Shown piece by piece: positions 57,043-64,000 of a stretch of 64,000 bases of DNA. A program made the position numbers and the translations under genes. Below the pieces are notes generated by a model, which saw only the letters and a list, made by a program, of their open reading frames with translations, had not been told where the DNA came from and ran no database searches. Origin of the DNA: Malus domestica (lineage: Eukaryota > Streptophyta > Magnoliopsida > Rosales > Rosaceae); contig NC_091666.1 in assembly GCF_042453785.1 (NCBI RefSeq), positions 29,098,501 to 29,162,500 on the forward strand, in the 5' to 3' direction. The number at the start of each line of letters is the position of its first letter. The first letter of the stretch is position 1.

Positions 57043-57216
57043 CTAAGTGTTTAAACGATATCTGTCTACATCTGCTAGGATGCCTTCATTTGGAATGACA
57101 TTAAAATCCTCCCAATGAGATTTTCCAAAGACATACGGGAATTCAGGCCCAAGTGCATCCTCAGAAATATCTTTTGACGGTTGGGATGAAATTGCTTTTG
57201 AATACTCTTTTTGATT
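57043..57216 (-). other. open antisense stretch in element B, possible captured fragment
   Basis: About 57 open codons on the minus strand, including SQPSKDISEDALGPEFPYVF, then [15 protein letters not shown], ending TAG at 57,043–57,045. The composition looks protein-like, but I do not recognise the family. It may be a second captured exon in antisense, or chance. Confidence 0.3.
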
Positions 57217-57475
57217 GGCCCTTACAGTTGTTCTTTACTTCAGATGTGCTCTCTAGTCAAGTAACGAAAACAGGACGAAAACAGATGAAGCAGGCGGAGC
57301 TCACATAACTGCTCTGCCTGATATGGGTGGCAACTCTCATCTACAGCTAGATGTTCACCTACTGGAGGCCCTCTCTCTCTTCCTGCTCGTGGCCGCACCT
57401 CAATCGCACTATTTCTTCCACAGCCGACCCTAATTATGTCACGGAACGGCTCTGCCAAATCTGCTTGTGGCTGCA

Positions 57476-57892
57476 CCTACCCGCAGCTCATGGACCGGAC
57501 CTCCCTCTTCCGCCCAAATCACTCGCTCTCGACCTGGCGCAGTTCTTCACCGACCTGTGCATACGCGGGGCCTTTCATCAATCTGTACTTCCTCTCCAGC
57601 CCGACGTTGTCTTTTTCTTAGGTGACTATTTCGATGGCGATCCTCACCTTTTGGATGAAGAGTGGAGCGAATCATTGAGCCGTCTCGGACATATTTTTTC
57701 ACTGAGGTTGCCATATAGATATTTAAATACCCCAGTTTATTATCTTCCTGGAAACCATGACATTGGCTATGGAAGTCTCCACTCTCACAATTAGACGATA
57801 TGAAAAGGAATTTCGTAGCAAAAACTATCAATTTACAGTTGGAAAAGTGGAGTTCATTGCCATTGCTGCTCAGTATTTTGGCTTTGCAAGAC
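57476..57892 (+). pseudogene. captured metallophosphoesterase fragment (Cdc1/MPPE1-like)
   Basis: PQLMDRTSL in one frame, then PPKSLALDLAQFFTDLCIRG, LQPDVVFFLGDYFDGDPHL, EEWSESLSRLGHIF and PVYYLPGNHDIGYGSLHSH in the next. After a stop it shifts to IRRYEKEFRSKNYQFTVGKV. Metal-site motifs GDYFDG (57,621–57,638) and GNHDIG (57,750–57,767) are kept, but the first motif (family ADPQL) reads TYPQL. This is the N-terminal half of the plant Cdc1/Ted1/MPPE1-type calcineurin-like phosphoesterases, which remodel GPI anchors in yeast and animals. Sense with the element, no intron visible in this span. At least two frame breaks. Confidence 0.85.
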
Positions 57893-58332
57893 CACTGAAA
57901 AAACACCCACGAGAAATACTCACGAAGAAGATAAGACTTTATATTTCTTTATATTATTTATCAATTATAAGCAGATCTGGCATCTTTCCCTCCACTTTCT
58001 TAGTTGAGCAGCAAGGAATAAACATGCAAAAGCATGGGGACACTGCTCGAAGCTGGGGTCATCCTGTAAAAGCTTCATTTCCGTCCATCATCTTGTCGAA
58101 AGAGAGAAAAGCAGTGGGAAAAGAAAAGCAAGAAAAAGGGAAAAAGAGAAGTGAGAATGGATGGGCACGACCAAAGCAAATGAGTGTGTCTGGAGGTGGA
58201 GAGATCAAAGAAAGGAACAGAAAAGAAAAAAGATCATGGTCGTTGGGAGAATATTTCAGAAAGCAGAAAAGAGGAAAGCAAAAGGGATGCACATGGGGAC
58301 ACTGCAAAAGCAAGGAATAAACATCCCGCCAA

Positions 58333-58700
58333 AATGATGTAATTTATTTTCTTTATCTTTCGGAAACATCTGTATAAACTCCATCAGAGAGTAAGATGTA
58401 TAAACCCCATCAGAAGGTAATTAAAAAAAAACGGAAAAGCCCAAAATAAATGGACTGGAATGTTGTGTAGAGGGTGAAGGCCCATAAGCCCAAAACAGCT
58501 CCAACCAGGTGATCAAAAGTACGCCCAGTACTCCAAAATTATTCGGCAACCTGCCGCTATTACCACCAACCAAGTGATGAAATGTACAACCCGTACTCTA
58601 AATTTGGCAACTAGCCATTCATGCCACCAACTAGGTGATGAAATGTACAACCCGTACTCTCCTTCATGCCACCAACCAGGTGATCAAAAGTACGCCCAGT
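58333..58700 (+). repeat. Element B conserved spacer and short repeats
   Basis: Aligns with 52,310–52,560 of A in inverse. CCAACCAGGTGATCAAAAGT and the related AACTAGGTGATGAAATGTAC recur four times. Confidence 0.8.
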
Positions 58701-58714
58701 ACTCCAAATTATAC

Positions 58715-58918
58715 ATGAGCATTACTCATGTCATTCATACATAAACATTCATGAGCATTACTCATGACAATCATACATAAACATTCATGACCATCATTCA
58801 TGTCAACATTCATGAGCATCACTCATGTTAACATTCATGAGCATCACTCATGAAAACATCCATGAGCATCACTCATGTCAATCAACATAAACATTCATGA
58901 GCATCACTCATGTCAAAC
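58715..58918 (+). repeat. Element B: hairpin repeat array
   Basis: About seven units of CATTCATGAGCATCACTCAT plus GTCAA-type spacers. CATGAG and CTCATG arms pair in each. Confidence 0.88.
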
Positions 58919-59135
58919 AGCATCAAAAGCTTCATTTACAAAAGCTCTAGCTTCAAAAGCTTCATTTACATAGCTCTAGCTTCAAAAGCTTCATTTACAA
59001 AGAGCCCTAGCTTCAAAAGCTTCATTTACAAAGAGCCCTAACTTCAAAAGCTTCATTTACAGAGCTCTAGCTTCAAAAGCTTCATTTACAGAGCTCTAGC
59101 TTCAAAGTTTCACTTGCAAAAGCTTCACCCACAAA
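58919..59135 (+). repeat. Element B: AAGCTT-rich repeats
   Basis: Six units of AGCTTCAAAAGCTTCATTTA plus CA(A)AGAGC(C)CT. Confidence 0.88.
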
Positions 59136-59329
59136 GCTTCAGTGCAGGGTATACAAATATCGCCTCCGAACAATCGCCACTTCGGCCCATACATGGATTC
59201 AATTTGAAGTCTCCAGCCAACAGACTATTGACCAAAGACTTGGGGGACTACACTATACACCATATATTGGGCCTCAACTGGGCCTCATGAAAAATACTCG
59301 GGGGACTTAGCCCATTACTTATGTATGAA

Positions 59330-59460
59330 GGGGCGATCCCTTATTTTATAAAAGGGACTCCCTCACCATCATTAGAGAGCATCAACTCTAGCCCATCATC
59401 TATGTATTGAGGAGTGAGCCCTTATTCTATAAAAGGGACTCCCCCACCTTCAAACGCCAC
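59330..59460 (+). repeat. Element B: two TATA-like repeats
   Basis: CCTTATTTTATAAAAGGGAC and CCTTATTCTATAAAAGGGAC, about 77 bp apart. Element A has six copies. Confidence 0.85.
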
Positions 59461-59663
59461 AAGCCGAGCCAACCAAGGCAACATAAGCCACAAGCCGAGC
59501 AGTCTCGCAGCATGTGCTACTTCTGGTTGAGCATCATTTCAGATTGAGCACCGCCTTACATCGAACATCAGTTCAAGACAACATCTAGTTACTTCGGCCC
59601 ACACATGGACTGAATTTCAAGTCTCCAGCCAAAAGACTCTTGACTGAAGACTTGGGGGACTAC

Positions 59664-59846
59664 TGTTTATACCATATTTAGGGCCTCGTATTTAGACCTC
59701 GTATAAATACTCGAGGGACTTAAATGTGATTATGTAATAAAGGAAGGGGCAAATATGTAATTAGGGGATGAGCCTTTATTCTATAAAAGGGCCTCCTCAT
59801 CCTCACAAACCCTAAGCTTCCTCACAAACCCTAAGCTTCCTCACAC
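59664..59846 (+). repeat. Element B 3' LTR, truncated
   Basis: Matches the first part of the 5' LTR through CCTCACAAACCCTAAGCTT, which is locally duplicated, then breaks to LTR X sequence. Confidence 0.85.
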
Positions 59847-60247
59847 CCCCTTAGCATGAATATGTGATTTTTATTTAATTACTTATGATTGATTGTATGC
59901 ATACTTTGAATTGTTAATCACCGAGATAAAAACTATCTAATTGTCTTAATGCCTGATTACCATTAGGATCTTTAAAAAAGTAATTTGATGCAATTTTGGT
60001 CGGAAGGTTCCCTGAAATTGACGCTGGCTTCTTGTGATTAATAATTGTAATTTCACTTAGGATGAACACCACGTCTTAAGGATTGCATGGTTTTTCAAAG
60101 GGTTTTCATAAAGCATAATGAATCTTTCATGTTCAGATTTGATCTGAATGTCCGGACGGGTTGCAAGTTAGATATACGTTCTATGTTGGAGGTTCTAAGT
60201 AGAATATAAATTAGGAAAACCTAACCTTCAAAGTGGCATGTGTAGAT

Positions 60248-62489
60248 TGAAACACCCTAACCCCCTTTTATATTTTAAAAATGGTTTAGTTCTTAAATGG
60301 TGAGCCATGTGGGGCCCACCTTATGATTTTTTTTATGTTTCCCGATCTCCCTTTCTCTTCTCTCAGTTCTCTCTTCTCCCTCACCTTTCCCGCAACTCTC
60401 TCTCCCTCACTCTCTCGGCTCTCTCTATCTCAACCCCTCGGAGAGTTTTTCTTACCAACAAACATCACCATCGTCTTTATCTCGTCGCTACGAACTCAAC
60501 CATAGCATTGGCATCTTGAAAATCGAACCACGAAGCCCCGTACACAAGCTCCGGCGAGCATCGCCCCTTTCGAGGCCATTTCCAGCCAAACCACGGCGAG
60601 TTGGCCGGGGTGGAAGTTTTCGGCGAGTCCGACGGCTTTCGAGGCATTTTTCGACCAAACCACGGCGAGTTAGACATCGTGTGAGGTACCATTCTCTTCC
60701 GCTCTTCCAGGGCTACAACTTTCGTTTTTATCTCGCTTGATTTCGTTGAGTAGTGACAAAGTTATGGCCGTTTAAAGTGGGGTGGTTTTCCGGCCGAATC
60801 TCCGGCCTTCTTCCTCGGCAACCAGGCCTTTCAGGCCATTAGAACCCCCCGGGCCTTAGCCAATTGGGCTAGCCCAGTAACCCAGCCCGCACCCTTTTAT
60901 TTTTAAGTTATTTTGTTTTCAAAACCCAAAGGCCTCGGGCCTTAATTGTTGAAGGGGCCTTGGGCCGGTTTAATTCAAAGGGCTTAAAGCCCTGTTTGTT
61001 TTTGTGAGGCCTTAGGCTTTGTGGTGTGTGTGTGTGTTTGCAGCCATGTGTGTGTGTGTTTGGGCTTAGACCCAAACCCCATTTCTTCACCCTAAACCCT
61101 TTTAACCCAAAAAGCCTTAGAATTCCAAAACCCAATAAATCCTAATCCTATTTAACCTAAACCCTAATCCGGATTTCAATCCTAAAACCCATTAGACCTA
61201 AATTGACCGTTGATCCCCGGTCAACATTGACTTTAGGGATGACTTTTCGGGTTTTCGTCCGGGACCCTTCTTAGGGTAATTCGACGTTCTGAATCCGTTT
61301 CCAATGTTCGTTTTCCCAAATTCAATTTCTATTATATAGTTTTATTTATTGGACTATTTAATGTGCTTAGGGGCAATTATTGTGACATTTCCGTCTTCGC
61401 TAGTGGCGCAGCTTTTGGCAACTAAGTACTGTGAGTGGACCCCTTCTAAAATTACATGATTTTATAGTAATTGCATAAATGATTAGCATGCCTACGAATT
61501 TTGTGAATTGATTTATATCAATCCTGTTTACTGAATTTATTGATTTCGTCTCGTGTTTTGGTGAGAAAATAATTGTTAGCTTATATTGAGCTATATTTTA
61601 ATATATATCATATTTTCTATAAAAATCATGAACTGGTAAACTATCTGATAGATGACGATAGGATGCTAGAACATGTTTTTGAACCCCTCTTTATAGTGTA
61701 GACAATGATCGGTAACCTATGCTATGAAGTGGTTATTTAAGAGAGGCGAAACTATTTGTGCGTACCTAGTGGACACTATGCCGCCTGGGGCGAGGAACTG
61801 GTGTTGGCATTTAGGCCGGGAGAAATAATCCCTAGCAAAAGGCTGAGGGACACGGTGACAGGCATTGGGCCGGGAGTGAGTTATCTCTGGCTACGGGCAC
61901 AGAGACTGAGGTGCAGGCATTGGGCCGGGAGTTATATTTATTCGGTGATCTATCTAGCAACACAGTGCGCTTACGAGACGTTTATTGTTTTGATTTCTGC
62001 GATGAGTTTCCGCGATATGACTTTTGAGATATTTTTGGCATGCTAGGATTTTGTTAAATCCATCATTTATTATGCTAGTAGTTTTCATTATATAAACTTT
62101 GGGGGTTAGTATGTTGATAACTGTTTTATTATTATTATATATATAAACTTGGTCCACTCACCTTTGTTTTGCGCCCCCATTCAGGACTTAGGATCAAGGC
62201 ACCTAATCCCGGCGTCAAGGCACTTCCGCAGCAGCATTTTCGGATCCTCTCGATGTAGGACTCACTCCTCTATTCATTAAATTTTATCTTAATTCTTTTT
62301 AGCGATTAGGTTTAGTTGTATGCTCTGAGCACGTTCCTAAATTGTTAATTCATTGTATTTTTAAATTTCTAACCCTTATTTATTTCTTATTCTTAGCTTT
62401 TGTATCAATTAATGGCTTTCGTCACCCTCGGGTGTTGGCCAGCACGTGTCTATCCTGGTATTCGGGGAATATCAGGGTCGGGGCGTGTC
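60248..62489 (+). mobile_element. LTR-like insertion, 2,242 bp (probable Ty3 solo LTR)
   Basis: TGTAGAT occurs directly on both sides (60,241–60,247 and 62,490–62,496) and splits LTR X. Starts TGAAACACCCTAACCCC and ends GGTCGGGGCGTGTC. Non-coding: CT-rich leader, GCC-rich words, TG microsatellite near 61,022–61,060 and repeats of GGCATTGGGCCGGGAG near 61,862 and 61,918. Resembles long Del/Tekay LTRs. The exact right end is uncertain by two bases. Confidence 0.7.
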
Positions 62490-62848
62490 TGTAGATCATA
62501 AGTAATTGGTAAAAGTTCATAGGATTGCTAGGTGATGGTGGAATCCTAGTGCTTTTTTTTTTAATTTGATTTATCCCAAAACTGTTTTCTTTTCCTTCTA
62601 GTTTTTAATATTGCAGATTGTCTTATTTTTATTAATTAAATTCGTTTTTAATTTAAGTAGGTTATAAAATCAATCATCTCAATTTCTACTTTACAATAAT
62701 TAATTGGAATTTGGTTTGTTTCGAATTATTTAATAATCCCTGTGGAGAACGACCTTGCGAGATCCGTTTATACTACAACAACCTTGTGATTCTTGCAAGT
62801 ATAATAGGAGTTTTTAACCTGTTCACATGAGTAGTAAAATCCCTATCA

Positions 62849-64000
62849 AGAAAATGACATGCAAAATGATGAGCAAATTTTATAACACTTTCCTGTTCAG
62901 CCTCAGGAATACACATGCGAATAATCTGGTCTGGGCAATACTTATATAGGTATGTCTCATCCCAGAAATAATGCTTTACATCAGATAAAAACTTCTTTTT
63001 CTGCTGAAACGTTAAATCTGGATGCACTACACCTTTAACCAAGTAGTTAACAATATCAGCAAACCAAGGTGTACTGATTTGGACCGCAAATAACTGTTCA
63101 TCTGGAAAACTCTCACATAATGGTAAGGATTCCTCTTCGGAAGCTGTAGGAATAATTAATCTAGATAAATGGTCAGCCACCACATTTTCACTACCCTTTT
63201 TATCTCTGATTTCCAAGTCAAACTCTTGCAATAAAAGAATCCAACGAATCAATCGAGGCTTAGCATCTTTTTTAGACAACAAATACTTTAAAGCTGCATG
63301 ATCTGTATAAACAATCACTTTAGCCCCAACTAAATACGAACAAAATTTTTCCAGTGCAAAAACAACAACCAAAAATTATTTCTCTGTGGTTGCATAGTTT
63401 AGTTGTGCATCATTGAGGGTTCGACTAGCATAATAAATAACTTGGGGAAGCTTATCTTTCTGCTATCCAAGAACTGCTCCTATTGCATATTCTGAAGCGT
63501 CACACATTAATTCAAACGGTAAGCTCCAATTAGGGGCTGCAATAATGGGTGTTGTAGTGAAGAGTGTCTTTAATTTCTTGAAGGCCTCCAAACAAGCCTC
63601 ATCAAAAACGAAAGGAGCATCTTTAGCCAATAAATTACACATTGGTCAGCTAATCTTGGAGAAATCCTTGATGAACCGTCGACAAAACTTGGCATGACCA
63701 AGAAAAGATCGAACACTCTTAACAGTTGTCGGAGGTGGCAACTTTGTAATCACATCAATTTTAGCCTTATCAACCTCAATACCCCTGTTAGAAATCAAGT
63801 GGCCTAAGACAATCCCTTGCTTAACCATGAAATGACATTTTTCCCAATTTAAAACCAGGTTGGTCCTAGTGCATCTTTCAAGAACTAGAGATAAATTCTG
63901 CGAACATTGGTCAAAAGAATCCCCAAAAATAAAAAAGTCATCCATAAATACCTTAACCACATGTTCAACTAACCCGGTAAATGTGAAATGTGGCAGGGGC
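62849..64000 (-). pseudogene. Athila-type Ty3 pol remnant, runs off the window
   Basis: Right to left on the minus strand: RT with VFMDDFFIFGDSFDQC and VLNWEKCHFMVKQGIVLGH (63,646–63,960), then FLGHAKFCRRFIKDFSKIS. RNase H follows with [20 protein letters not shown] and [12 protein letters not shown] (62,8xx–63,372). The sequence stops inside the integrase zinc-finger region (FAHHFACHF) at the end of LTR X. Stops break RT from RNase H. The YFMDDF-type RT box is typical of Athila/Tat elements. Confidence 0.88.

Larger units (their letters stand above)
56366..59846 (+). mobile_element. Element B: sibling of A with a captured phosphoesterase
   Basis: Plus orientation. The 5' LTR (56,366–56,686) and PBS are followed by host-gene fragments, a conserved spacer, hairpin array, AAGCTT array, two TATA-like repeats and a 3' LTR cut off after about 183 bp (59,664–59,846). 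No retroviral-type enzymes. It inserted into LTR X. About 30 bp of X and the end of the 3' LTR are missing at the right border, so there is no target duplication. Confidence 0.88.
55648..62848 (+). mobile_element. solo LTR of family X, split by two insertions
   Basis: Three pieces, 55,648–56,365, about 59,849–60,247 and 62,490–62,848, together align with the 1,481-bp LTR at 32,133–33,613 in inverse and sum to about 1,476 bp. Starts TGATGAGTAGAT, ends CCCTATCA. The left flank is P450 flank and the right flank is Athila pol. No target duplication is seen (ATAAC versus AGAAA). Confidence 0.75.

Noticed and set aside
57757-58320. 187-codon frame in element B as a new gene
   Set aside because: The first third is the captured phosphoesterase in a shifted frame; the rest is a low-complexity Lys/Glu-rich reading of purine-rich spacer.
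58715-58918. CRISPR-like array
   Set aside because: Plant DNA, short degenerate units, no unique spacers; the units form a tandem hairpin array in a retroelement.
60307-62046. Several frames of 60–96 codons in 60.3–62.0 kb
   Set aside because: They lie in the 2.2-kb LTR-like insertion and show no similarity to known proteins.
62849-64000. LTR X as the LTR of this Athila pol
   Set aside because: The pol stops inside the integrase exactly at the LTR end, and the two appear to point in opposite directions, so insertion of X into pol is the simpler reading.

Overview
The window is nuclear DNA of a flowering plant (eudicot): GT–AG introns, plastid-targeted and plant-specific gene families, CYP71 P450s, tRNA-derived SINEs, many MITEs and nested Ty3 and Copia LTR retrotransposons. 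The gene sequences and the MITE types look Rosaceae-like (Malus or Pyrus would be my guess), but that is an impression, not something the sequence proves.

Layout. 0.5–2.7 kb (minus): a complete four-exon chloroplast ribonucleoprotein gene (CP31 family). 3.1–4.1 kb: a Harbinger-like MITE. 4.1–6.7 kb: SINE and MITE remains. 6.75–9.3 kb (plus): a complete eight-exon proline-transporter-like gene, followed by a broken copy of its last two exons. 10.6–12.3 kb (minus): a PPR gene with one stop and two frameshifts. 12.3–13.1 kb: a long-TIR MITE. 14.5–14.8 kb (minus): a 109-aa conserved plant gene of unknown function. 15.0–23.0 kb: a young Ty3 chromovirus-type element with 541-bp LTRs, split by a 2.2-kb solo LTR. 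24.1–24.4 kb: a glyoxal-oxidase pseudogene. 25.7–28.0 kb (minus): a complete ten-exon RGLG-type ubiquitin ligase with one GC–AG intron. 31.4–34.1 kb: tandem repeats, a solo LTR and a MITE. 35.3–37.1 kb (plus): an intact DUF2828 gene. 38.3–43.3 kb: its decayed paralog, holding a 5'-truncated Copia element. 44.5–46.3 kb (minus): an intact CYP71-type P450. 47.6–50.1 kb: its pseudogene paralog, split by a solo LTR. 46.6–47.3 and 54.2–55.6 kb: flanks of further lost P450 copies. 50.6–54.2 kb and 56.4–59.8 kb: two sibling non-autonomous LTR elements carrying pieces of host genes. 55.6–62.8 kb: an older solo LTR into which the second sibling and a 2.2-kb LTR-like element inserted. 62.8–64 kb: an Athila-type pol remnant running off the edge.

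The most interesting material is the pair of gene-capturing LTR elements. Element A (50,631–54,204) is structurally perfect: equal 340-bp LTRs, 5-bp target duplication CTCAT and a primer-binding site. It carries an intronless SF3B6 (p14 splicing factor) fragment and a second LisH-like coding fragment, both in element sense. Element B (56,366–59,846) is the same family in the other orientation and carries a Cdc1/MPPE1-like metallophosphoesterase fragment. Both keep the same downstream cassette: a conserved spacer, an array of small hairpin repeats, an AAGCTT-rich array, and repeated copies of what looks like the LTR's own TATA region.

Working host genes are few and unrelated: plastid RNA processing, amino-acid transport, ubiquitin ligation, P450 oxidation and an orphan DUF2828 protein. 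Local gene evolution here is by tandem duplication and decay (transporter, DUF2828 and P450 loci), driven and recorded by transposon insertions.
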